DNA of 64,000 nucleotides from Dolomedes plantarius (taxonomy: Eukaryota > Arthropoda > Arachnida > Araneae > Dolomedidae). The translations under genes and the position numbers were made by a program. Below the pieces are notes generated by a model. It did no database searches. It worked only from the letters and a program-made list of their open reading frames with translations, and was not told the DNA's origin. The stretch lies in NCBI GenBank assembly GCA_907164885.2, contig OU015496.1, positions 131,694,375-131,758,374 of the forward strand. Reading direction: 5' to 3'. Of the stretch, positions 25,740 through 38,285 are shown piece by piece; position 1 is the first letter of the stretch; every line of letters begins with the position of its first letter.

Positions 25740-25900
25740 ATCAAAACGGTAAATGACACAACCAGTCTAAATGGGCCACAGTGAATTCCAAGGTTCCCAG
25801 TATCTATCACAGTTATTCCTTGACAATGCTGGGCATTCTTGATGTGTACAGAATTCTCCCACTGTCAGACTTGCGCAAAATGTAGAGTGAGCTAGGAGAC
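25740..25900 (-). repeat. Segment related to 37280-37470
   Basis: Shares TCCTTGACAA, TGGGCATT and ATGTGTACAG blocks in the same order and orientation with a second copy near 37.4 kb, and also the AAAACTGTCA block just to the left. The two probably derive from the same minus-strand element as the reverse-transcriptase fragment. Confidence 0.5.
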
Positions 25901-25935
25901 ATTTTTGTTCGGACATTTTTGTGTACTGGTTAGTC

Positions 25936-26543
25936 GAACAGACATGCAAATTTTCAATCACTTGCATATTCAATCACTTGCATATACTCACTTTTTTATC
26001 ACTTGCAAAAGCAGTTGATTGTACATCATTGGCTCCCATGCATAAAATATGCATGAGATAGGAACTTATAAATCGCAATAGAACAGCTGAAAAATCCAAA
26101 AACAATAACTTATAACTAGAAAAATAATTGCTTCAAAACTGGAAACATTAACTACATAAACCTGAAAGAAAACCAGTCGCTTGATGTCAATTGCATCACC
26201 TCCCTATCCCGCCAATATCGCTTGTATAAGTTTTCTTCGTTTAATGAAGAACTACTTAGCAAATAATCTTTGTCCATCTCTAAGTTCTGATTTCACAAAG
26301 TGCACAAGGACTGCTATATATACCATTGCTGTATACATGTTTAGCAAGGCAATCATGTCCAGTCTCCAGGTGAAAGGCCGCTACTGCAATAAATCTTGGG
26401 GAGTTTGGGATTTTATTCATTGAGTCCCTCCATCTTATATTCTTGATTTCTTCTAATAAATTGATATCATAGTTTTTCATCACCACATTTTTTATAATTC
26501 TTTTAATTGATGAAAGTGGTACCTCGCTATTAGTTTTCAACAT
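25936..26543 (-). mobile_element. 3' end of a non-LTR retrotransposon
   Basis: It contains the C-terminal coding part described separately, an AT-rich 3' region and, at its far (left) end, two copies of TATGCAAGTGATTGAA-like sequence at about 25936-25986 that may be a simple-repeat tail. The 5' part of the element is absent, as expected for a truncated LINE. Confidence 0.5.
26130..26543 (-). pseudogene. C-terminal region of a LINE reverse-transcriptase polyprotein
   Basis: The open part (26543 to 26280) includes FIAVAAFHLETGHDCLAKHV, then GIYSSPCALC. The pattern AxFRLxTGHDCLAxHLxRxGI followed by PxCxLC is a common tail beyond the RNase H domain of arthropod jockey-type LINE polyproteins. A shift near 26290 moves the rest into another frame, where LEMDKDYLL and YKRYWRDREVM continue the family pattern to about 26130. 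The gene is truncated at the 5' side. Confidence 0.7.

Positions 26544-29685
<3,142 letters not shown>

Positions 29686-29724
<39 letters not shown>
29686..29724. repeat. (TA)n tract shared by two transposons
   Basis: A 39-bp TA run with the right terminus of one transposon on its left and the left terminus of another on its right. Confidence 0.95.
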
Positions 29725-29726
<2 letters not shown>

Positions 29727-30014
29727 TGGAACGAATAATCCAATTTTACCAAATTCTATCCTAATAGCGATAATGATTTGATCCAAGCGTTCAAAAAGCG
29801 TATCCTAAAATATTTTTAATTTATTTGGAGTCTATCTACCCGCACATCTGATTTGCATTTCTCAAAATCTGATAAAATTTATATTTTCTATATCATTTGT
29901 AACCGCGGAAGAGCGAGGAAGCAAGAATCAATTATATAGCCAACGAGCCGTTTTCAGCAACCTTATAGGTATGTTGGGGTGAATGTTCTTGTCCGGTCAT
30001 TACTTCTCTTCGCA

Positions 30015-30026
30015 TGCGCATGCGCA
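30015..30026 (+). promoter_or_regulatory. NRF-1-type site TGCGCATGCGCA
   Basis: A perfect match to the palindromic NRF-1 (Erect wing in flies) consensus, about 110 bp upstream of the transposase start at 30138 and inside a locally GC-rich stretch in an AT-rich element. It probably served as the element's promoter, letting it use a broadly expressed host activator. Confidence 0.6.
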
Positions 30027-30137
30027 AGCACACGCGCCATACACACCTCTTTGGTCAGAATCAGTGACTTCCCAAGATTGTTTTTCACAGTTCGGTCGTA
30101 TCTAGAGTTTCGTTTTCTAATTGTTACAGAGTTGAAT

Positions 30138-32247
30138 ATGGATAAAACAAGAAAAGTTTCTAGTTATTGTATTTTTGGCAACATTGAAGAGGTGAAAGGT
30201 TATATTTTACATTCGTTTAAGAAGGTCATGGAATTTTAAAATTTTGTAAGATTTCAGCTAAGCTTAAATTCGATACTCGAAGAGAGCCAGCTGTTTTGCA
30301 TATTGCTGAAATTGTTGAGGTGAGAACCGAAACTATATGGCAAAAAGCTTCCGTTCCAATCTTATCCCCCACGCGCAATATTTAGTTGATAAGAGCTTAC
30401 CAGTCGAAATGCAAGAATCTGATAAAATATTGTAAACGATTGACTGACGATAAAAAAGATGATTTCCACACCCGTGTAAGAAAGTATTTGATATCTGTTC
30501 TTGTAAGTGCAAAGATTCTCTACAATGTAAGTGTCCAAAAGGAAAAAAATTATCGAAAGAAGAACAAACTTTTTTGACTGATCAGAGGACTGAAAGAAAA
30601 ATGATGATTGGTTATATAGAATTTTCATAAACGAAAAAGAAGAAAATCGAAATGATAGAAATAGAAAGTTAAAACTACGTATATTATGCTTCTGTGACAA
30701 ATAGAGAGGAAAGCAAGAATACAGAACTTCCTCCACAAAGGTCTGTTATATCGGACGAGTCGGAAGATACAACTGATGTAGACGATAATTTAGAACCGTG
30801 TTCTTTAAAGCTCCAAGTGCCTCAGAAAAAGTCAAATCTCAGCTTGCCGTCTTTGTCAAAAACGTAACCGATATGGCCTATCTAATAGAGCTGTTGCATC
30901 AATCACTTCAGCAGTTCTTCTTGACATAAAATCAGATGTCGAAATAATAGACAGATCAAAATTACGACGTGGAAGAGCAAAAGAACGCACAGAAATATTA
31001 GCTAAACGTCTAGTTTTGAGTGTTCAGTCTAGTTTTGAGCTTTATTCTTTGACGGCAGAAAGAATAAAATTTTAACTATAGTGAAAAAGGGTGTGAAAAA
31101 ATACCACCAAGTGATGGTAGAAGAACACATTTAAGTTATCAAGGAACCAGACTCTATTTATACCGGTTACGCTGTCCTAAGTACTGGAAAGATCATTGAA
31201 CTTGTTATACGTGACTTGCTTTCTTCTGAAAACATTTCATTGAGAGAAACTTTAGCGGTTTGTTGTGATGGAACAGTTACAAATGCAGGGGAAAACGGTG
31301 GTGTTATATGGTTGTTAGATAAACGTTTAAATCAACCTTTATAATGGATAATATGCCTTTTACACACGAATGAATTGCCTTTAAGACACCTGTTTTCATA
31401 CTTAGATGGCGAAACCACTGGGCATACTTCCTATTATGGTACTATTGGAAGATTACTAGAAAACTTTATTTGCATGATATTGCATCAGCTGTAATTAGTA
31501 ACGAGTGTTCTTCCGATCTAGCAAACACAGCTATAGGGAAAATGGTGCATGCTAGATGGTTAACGAATGCCAACAGGATATTAAGGCTATATATTTCGAC
31601 GAGAAAATATTCTGAAATTCTTAAACATCTTGCCATGTTTGTTGTTAGAGTTTACACGCCTATTTGGTTCCAAAATAAAATGCCTCCGTCATGCAAAGAT
31701 GGGTCTAGACATTTTTGGAAATTGGTTTCAGATTCTCGATACCTTCCACCTCAACTGAAAGAAGTAGTCGATCCTGTTATTCAGCGGAACAGCTTCTTTT
31801 AACATCCTGAGAATGTTCTGCTATCGATGCTCTCAGGTCCTGAAAAACACATTCATGAACTTGCTGCTAGAAGAATCGTAAAAGCAAGACACGCGATTCA
31901 TCATGGAAAGTTTCCTCGTGTTGTTGAGATCCATAAAATGACACTTAATGCCAAATCATACACAGACCTTATAGATTATCAACAACAGTATTTCCAATCT
32001 CCCATTCTTAGAGACGTCAAAGATGACGATTTGCTGTCAATGGTGGATACAATGTGAAAAGATACATTTTCTAAGATTTCCATGCAATGCCCAAGCCTTA
32101 GAACGTTCAGTAAAGACACTAGCGGTGGATTCTATGCGGGTATGTGATAAAAAGTCCAAAGAAGGTCCAATGAATTCCAAAATTGAGTCAAGAAAATCGA
32201 TGCCCAAATTCGACACCAAATGTGATTTCAAAGTATACTTTGACTAG
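30138..32247 (+). pseudogene. Probable transposase pseudogene of the 29.7-kb element
   Basis: Starts MDKTRKVSSYCIFGNIEE. Later pieces in order are IWQKASVPILSPTRNI with a basic helix rich in Tyr/Lys (30330-30560), an LAVCCDGTVTNAGENGGVIW block near 31255-31310, LHTNELPLRHLFSYLDGETTG near 31365-31420, HARWLTNANRILRLY (31550-31600), CKDGSRHFWK and VVDPVIQRN (31690-31795), a VLKN/RRIVKAR part (31830-31900), and a C terminus with FPCNAQALERSVK and MPKFDTKCDF ending at 32247. I recognise this set of motifs from many uncharacterised arthropod proteins with variable copy number. Their RNase-H-like core suggests transposase, but I know of no experimental proof. About ten stops and shifts break this copy. 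Confidence 0.65.
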
Positions 32248-32554
32248 TGTTATAAATGTTTTATGTTTTAAGTGAAGCTTTTTTTATTAAATTAGTAATA
32301 TTTTGTTTCCTGTGAGTCGTTTTATTCTTAATAACTACAAGTTTATATAGAATTTAAAACAATATCCTCGTTCAAGTTTCCTCTGTATACCAGCAAAAGA
32401 GTAAATTTTCAAATTAAATGCGTGGATAACAGGTAAATATAAAAGAAACAAATTGTAGTGCATTTTTTGTTCCTCTATAGGTAAGTCAAACTTTAATCAC
32501 TATTAGTAATGAAAATTTGAAAAAAAAATTTTTAACATATACGAGCGCTCCACT

Positions 32555-33028
32555 CTTATCTATAAATATATGAAATACCGCTTCAATAGACCACAGTTAA
32601 CGACGATATCCGCGAAAGCAGCCAAACGTGCATTCCACTTGGTAGTCGGGATTCGGCCACATAAACTCCAAAACAATACATTTAATTAAACTGTATAATA
32701 CTTTTATTACATTAAGCCCATTATGGTTAGCAAACAGTTCAACATATTATACGAAATGTAAGAAAGTAGATGTCAATTACATATTGACAAGTAGAGTTAC
32801 TGAATAATGGCGTGCACGCAATCACTAATTCAGTCTTAAATTCAATAGAACTGACACTCACACCAGCATATATGAAATTTAGTTTCTAGTTACCACGCGG
32901 CCCCCTGTGGTGCTATATGTCCAGGCGGCATACAGGCTCATATAAAAAGAACTCGGAAGCTATTTATACTCGTATAGTGGGAAAGAGAAAATTTAAATAG
33001 AACTAAAATTGGTGTGGCGTTATTTTTA

Positions 33029-33068
<40 letters not shown>

Positions 33069-33812
33069 AATGGAAGGTCATATTTATATATACATTTTTC
33101 ACTATATATATGTAAAGATATACTATAATTAGTGTACCCCACATTTGAAAATTAAAGAGTCATTTACTAAAATATTTCAAAAATGATTTTGCCAAATTTG
33201 AATCACTATTTTTTTTATTCTTATAGCATTCTTAAAATGCAATAATTAACTTTTAACCCAGGTCTAAAATTGTGCATCCTGGTTCCCCTATGTATTTATT
33301 TGTATTTATGTATCTGGAATATAGTTAAAGAAATATCTAAATTATTATAATTATGTCTCCGAGAAAGAGTGTGTAAATACATTAAGAAATCTCTCGTTCA
33401 GACCGCATTAAGCTGAATATATTTCATCTCTATATAAAGTGGCTTCACGGTAATTAAATGTGGGTAGTTTTCTAAACTTATCACGTAAATCGGCCGGAAC
33501 TCATTACGGTTGGGGAAAAGAAAAATCAGAATAAACAGCTGATTGATTAGTTTGACGTCCGAATAGAAGTTGGTTCGAGATTATTAATTTAGCTTAAGTA
33601 CGGGTTAATAGCGGAACATTAATTTGGAGCGGTTTGGTTTTCCAACTGCTAAGAAAATATGACTTTAATTTTCTTTCGAGATCAGACTGTTTCAAAGAAA
33701 ATTTATGATTTGCCCATAAATTTTGTATTGATGGGAAAAAGAAATTTATTTGAGCTTATACAGCAGTGCTAACCATCCTGTGATCTTATACCGAGAGTGT
33801 AACCCGTATATG

Positions 33813-33815
<3 letters not shown>
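32555..33815. other. Intergenic DNA without a supported gene
   Basis: AT-rich, with a (CA)n(TA)n microsatellite at 33031-33068. No recognisable coding region or terminal repeats. Confidence 0.5.

Positions 33816-33887
<72 letters not shown>
33816..33887. repeat. (TA)n microsatellite
   Basis: A TA run ending at the left terminus of the Tc1-like element. Confidence 0.95.
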
Positions 33888-33889
<2 letters not shown>

Positions 33890-34109
33890 ACTGGTTATCA
33901 AAAATTAAGGAAAAGAAAAAAAATACGATTACTCAAAAAGTTACGCGGAGAATTTAATGACAGTTATACACAGTATAAAACACATAGGTAGGTATACAAT
34001 AGCATAAAAAGAAATAGCCAGACAATTATGGTGTTATAAAAAATAGCATATGTATACAATGAGCAAATCAAATGTGTCAGTTTGGTATAGGAAATGTACC
34101 TTTAATATG

Positions 34110-35148
34110 GTGTATGATACCTCCCGAGAAGCAATACAGCACATACAGCGATCCGTGATGCTGTCAATTATGTGGTCTATGAGTTCGGTAGGAAGTGAGA
34201 GCCATTGCTCTTGCAAAGCAGTTGAAAGCATGGCTAGTGTCCTAGGAGGACGATTAGCCTCCTAGGACACTACGTCGTCTTAAAGCGTCCCAAAGATGTA
34301 TGATAGGATTCAGGTCCGGTGATCGAGCTCGCCACTCCATGCGCTGAATTGTTTCCTGCTCGAGATAAGCATCCACGATGAGAGCCCTGTGCGGTCTAGC
34401 GTTATCGAACTGTAGCACGAAAGCATCACCTATTGCCCATGCATAAGGGCATACATAAGCATCAAGGATGTCATCTCTATAGGTGTGAGCATTCACACTT
34501 CCACAGGAAAAGACATAGAGTTCTGTGCGTCCACCCAAAGAGATACCACCTCAAACACAGACACTGCCTGGTCCGTATGCATATCTTTCACGGATGTGTG
34601 ATGGATGAAAACGAGTTCCATGTTCTCTCCAAACCTAAATACGTCTACTATTATTTTGTAGGCTAAACCTGAACTCAGCCGTAAAGAGAACAGCCCTCCA
34701 TTTATCATGAGTCCAGTGGACATGTTGACATGCCCACTGCAAACGTTTCCGCCTATGGCGTGACGTCAGCGGGACGCAAATGGCTGGTCCCCTTTCAAAA
34801 AGACTTATCTTCTTGAAGCCTACTACGCACGGTTGACGTTGATATAAACCTTCCAGAGTTTTCAGAGAGGGGGGATCTGCAGACGGAACTTGCAGACGGA
34901 TTTGCGATTCTATTCCTTCGTGCGCATGATGACAAATATCGGTCATCGGCACTCGTCGTAACGTATGGTCGTCCTTTGCTGAACCTCCTGGATGCCGAAT
35001 CCGTGGTTAGAAATTGTTGATAAAGTCTAGGAACCATACGCAGACTCCCATTTAGACAACTGACCACTTCTGTCGCACTTTGTCCAGCCTCTTGTTTTCC
35101 AATAGCTCGCTATCGCAGTTCTTCGGTCAAATGATGTCTAGAGGTCAT
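34110..35148 (-). pseudogene. Tc1-like transposase pseudogene, two catalytic residues lost
   Basis: Starts MTSRHHLTEELR at 35148, with a stop codon as the next codon, then continues AIGKQEAGQSATEVV, a helix-turn-helix region. The catalytic core is spread over three frames. The first Asp motif reads VLFTAEFRF (Asp replaced by Ala), the second is intact in LQFDNARPH, and the Glu motif reads SPDLNPIIHLWD (Glu replaced by Ile). The C-terminal part (34034-34231 frame) keeps LPTELIDHIIDSI. Loss of two triad residues plus stops shows long inactivity. Confidence 0.85.
34235..34272. repeat. Perfect inverted repeat, 15-bp arms, 8-nt loop
   Basis: TAGTGTCCTAGGAGG at 34235-34249 and its exact reverse complement at 34258-34272. 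It falls in the linker between the Glu motif and the C-terminal helices of the dead transposase, where no such palindrome is expected, so it arose after insertion. Confidence 0.9.
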
Positions 35149-35382
35149 TGTTACAATTTGGCTATGTCAGATGTCTAATTTCAGCCTCGCAGAGACAATT
35201 GTCGCCTTGCTCTTAGACATGCACTTTTATGCTCCTCCCAAATGACGTATTCCGACAGCAGCGCTACTATTTTTCATAATGTAGCATTGTTCAACACCTT
35301 TTATTTAACAACATATTCAAATTTTAAACAGAATGCTCTAGTTTTGAACGTGCTATCCCTCTTTCTGTGATTTTCCCTTAAT

Positions 35383-35393
35383 TTATATATATA

Positions 35394-35479
<86 letters not shown>
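35383..35479. repeat. (TA)n microsatellite
   Basis: A TA run with one GA interruption near 35395, replacing the outer part of the right Tc1 terminus. Confidence 0.95.
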
Positions 35480-35481
<2 letters not shown>

Positions 35482-35864
35482 CGCACTGACTCGTCTATTT
35501 ATTAAAGTATTACTCAGAAAGCCTACTGACGAGCCCACGCCCACCCCCAGACAAAAGATTATGGTGTGTCTCTATGTATTAAATGTAAAATCGTAATTAT
35601 ACATAACTTCACACTCGGAATTTCCAAAGTGGACACTTCATGTGTCGGATATATCATGAGGTTAGCAATTCTGGAAGTTATAAGGATTCCTCTTCTACGT
35701 TTATAACTGCTATGCTCAAGGGTCACTTTCAGCCAATAGCTTCCTTGACAGTAAATACAAAAATTAATTAAAGATTAAAAGGGCTTAATAAAATTAGCAA
35801 TTTATCCGACAAATCAGGGAATAAAAAATCCTCTTTTGGCATAATTAACACACACACACACACA

Positions 35865-35953
<89 letters not shown>

Positions 35954-36436
35954 CAGTTTCATTGCTAAACCGTCTACAAAAATCTTCTGTAAGGCAATTT
36001 CCCCTAAAAGATCAGCCAGTATAGATCATTCTTGGAAAATGCTTATAGATATTTTAAGATACATTATAACTCCGAATTTTTTTCTGAACATTATGGTAGT
36101 TGATTTTTTAAAAGCTTATGCTTCTTTTTCTTTCACTTATTAATGCATTTCAAAAGAATCTTTTCACAAAACTTTCAACTCCTAATGGAACTCCTTATCA
36201 ACGTACACTATTTTTTTTCTATTTTTATTACCTCTAAAAAGCTTTCCTCGGACTTCCATTTAAGGAGAGGAAATTATTCCACAATGAACGTACGTTGCGA
36301 TCTTTTTTTTTCTGATATTTCTAACTTTTTTAAACTTTACTTTTCTTGCAAGGGAACTTTTTTCCCCCGGCAGATATCGTCCCCTGTAAGTTCAATTCCT
36401 ACCTCTTTAAAACAGAATTCCCTTTTTTTTTTCATT

Positions 36437-36875
36437 TTAATTCACTTAGTAGGAAAAAGATTGTTTAACGTAAAACCTCTATTTTTAGTGCATGTTGTTG
36501 CGTAGTCTCAATCGAGCTAGAGAATCTTTGACTTCATTAGCTGCACATATTATGTAAAATTTGAAACTTATTTCTAACTTTTCGAGAGACTATAACATTC
36601 TTTTGGTAGAGTATTTTTTGGACCGATAGAATCTATTACATGTATATGTATCATTATTTTTAATTCACTTATTAGGAAGACAGATTCTTTTACGTAAGAC
36701 TCTTAATTTGGTTTATTTTGTTGCTTAGTCTTATCGATAAAGAAAATATTTTACTCTATTAGCTGTGCGTGATATGTAAAATTTGAAATATATTTCAACG
36801 GTTTCCTATTTTATAAATTTCCCAGGGATCCTAAGAGGCTTTTGGTAGAGATTTTTCGAGAGCGATTTTTATAAT
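36437..36875. repeat. Two-copy tandem duplication, ~220-bp unit
   Basis: TTTAATTCACTTAGTAGGAA at about 36437 recurs as TTTAATTCACTTATTAGGAA at about 36659. Blocks such as GTTGCxTAGTCT, ATTAGCTG and TTTTGGTAGAG follow in the same order in each copy. Confidence 0.7.
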
Positions 36876-37279
36876 TTATATATATATATATATATCCACG
36901 ATGTAAAATGAGAAGACTAGCCGAAGTTTGATAGGTTTGGTTTCGATCCGTGGGACTGCGAAATAGTCGTTAAATGGATTTTTGGGGTAGTATCAAAATT
37001 TCAACTTAAATTTTGAAATAAAAGAAAAAACAAACGAAAACTTTCCGTAACGTTGGGCTATAAAAAAGCACCTACATTTTTATCTCTCAGTTGCATTTTG
37101 GATGTCATCAGACATGTGTAATATGCAAGAAAGAAATTCCGCTACGCTGTGATAAAACAAAGGCATTCGCTAGTGTGTAAACACATACAGCACAAAGAAC
37201 TTGAGAGAATGAAGTACATAAAAATCAAATCGATTACATTTAAAACTGTCAACGGAGTGGCTGTTAAGGGATAAAATAA

Positions 37280-37470
37280 ATAATAATATATATAGAGTCC
37301 AAATGAGTTAGACGACAAGTGTCAACCAGTTTGAATATCACAAAGTTGATCCCTATCTTGTTAAGGTCTATGATAGATATTCCTTGACAACGATGGGCAT
37401 TATTTTATGTGTACAGCATCCATCTCACTGCCATACTTGTTCAAAATATACTGTGGGTTAGAAACAATTT
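37280..37470 (-). repeat. Second copy of the retroelement segment at 25.8 kb
   Basis: Contains TTCCTTGACAAC, GATGGGCATT and ATGTGTACAGC in the same order as 25740-25900, and an AAAACTGTCAACGG block just to the left. It probably belongs to the same decayed minus-strand retroelement family. Confidence 0.45.
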
Positions 37471-37740
37471 CATTCGGAAAAGCTGTTTAGCCCCCGAGTC
37501 ATGCCCGGCTTTCAGACTACAGGCTGTAACAGCATATCGTTATGGAGAGTTTCGTATTTTCATATTAGAAATTCTCAAGCTCCTTTATTTTATGTGAATA
37601 TAACAGTATTGCGAAATGTCTATGTAGCATTTTAACCAATAGATTCTCTTAAAATGTCTTTAATACTATACAGAATTTTATTTAAGTATTCAAACGCTCT
37701 CAATACATCAATATTAATTTCACTTTTGCTTTAAAAAGCA

Positions 37741-38188
37741 CTAGCATTATTGCCCGGGGTTGCCCGGGTAGATATATAGATATAAAATTTTTCATGCGTT
37801 TCATCAAAAAAATACTGGGCTGCACCCCCGCTCTTCATGTTCATCTGGCCAGTTGTGTTTATTTGGGGAGCCAGGGCCAAAGGTCATTCCCAACCATCTT
37901 CCTCCCGCGCATTGGAATTCTACCCCCCCCCGTCATCCCCCAAACCATCTCTCTTAACGCAGCTGGTTGTGGTGAAGGGGCTCCACAGGTGGTCGCGCAC
38001 CTCTTAGAGGCACAGAAGTCATTAAAAAATTAATTAAAAAAAACTAATTGAGCTCCAAATTTTGCTTTTCCTGATTTAAGTTTCTCGGGTCCTAAACATT
38101 AACTGTGCCGAATTTGGTCCCGGTGGGTGAAACAGTCTATGATTCTATAGCGGACAAACAAACAGACAAGCTCTTTTATATATATAGA
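37741..38188 (-). mobile_element. Short non-autonomous Helitron
   Basis: On the minus strand the element begins TCTATATATATAAAAGAGC (from 38188, preceded by A). It ends at 37741 in CTAG followed by T, with a GC hairpin (CCCGGGCAACCCCGGG) just before the end. A|TC...CTAG|T with a 3' hairpin is the Helitron rule. At 448 bp it encodes nothing and would depend on a Rep-helicase made elsewhere. No target duplication is expected. Confidence 0.8.
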
Positions 38189-38205
38189 TAAGCTTCGCTT
38201 TTTAG

Positions 38206-38285
38206 GGACCCCGTGGTGGGGCTTGTTGTGGAATGTCAGCTTGGAACTGGTGGTGCTCCGTTCGAATCCAAACGGAAGCCATTAA
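38206..38285 (+). mobile_element. SINE (family I), head half, split by piggyBac
   Basis: tRNA-like head on the plus strand with B box CGTTCGAATCC, then GGAAGCCATTAA, where the piggyBac element starts. The rest of the SINE resumes after the piggyBac at 40351. The related copy at 59536 reads GACGCCATTAAATACC at this point, showing the uninterrupted form. Confidence 0.8.

Larger units (their letters stand above)
29725..32554 (+). mobile_element. DNA transposon of a poorly described arthropod family, decayed
   Basis: The left end begins GGTGGAACGAATAATCC directly after (TA)n. The right end near 32554 reads, in reverse complement, AGTGGAGCGCTCGTATATG, and a looser match (AATCA...AATTTG blocks) continues for about 55 bp, so the terminal repeats are imperfect. 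The exact right end is uncertain by a few bases. The interior has a promoter-like GC-rich stretch, then a degenerate gene on the plus strand. Confidence 0.65.
33888..35382 (-). mobile_element. Tc1-like transposon, dead
   Basis: The left terminus reads CCACTGGTTATCAAAAATTA then AGGAAAAG. On the right a reverse-complement match (TTTTCC-CTTAATTT, 35371-35383) is cut short where TA repeats begin, so the outermost ~15 bp of the right repeat have been lost or overwritten by the microsatellite. The enclosed transposase is on the minus strand. Total length is about 1.5 kb. Confidence 0.8.
35480..37740. other. AT-rich DNA with simple repeats, no supported gene
   Basis: A (CA)n(TA)n microsatellite lies at 35849-35951. 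The 120-codon frame at 36143-36505 is low-complexity (Phe/Leu/Ser-rich from T-rich DNA) and I do not consider it a gene. Confidence 0.5.

Noticed and set aside
36143..36505. 120-codon plus-strand frame
   Set aside because: Low-complexity Phe/Leu/Ser protein from T-rich DNA, with no motif or flanking signal.
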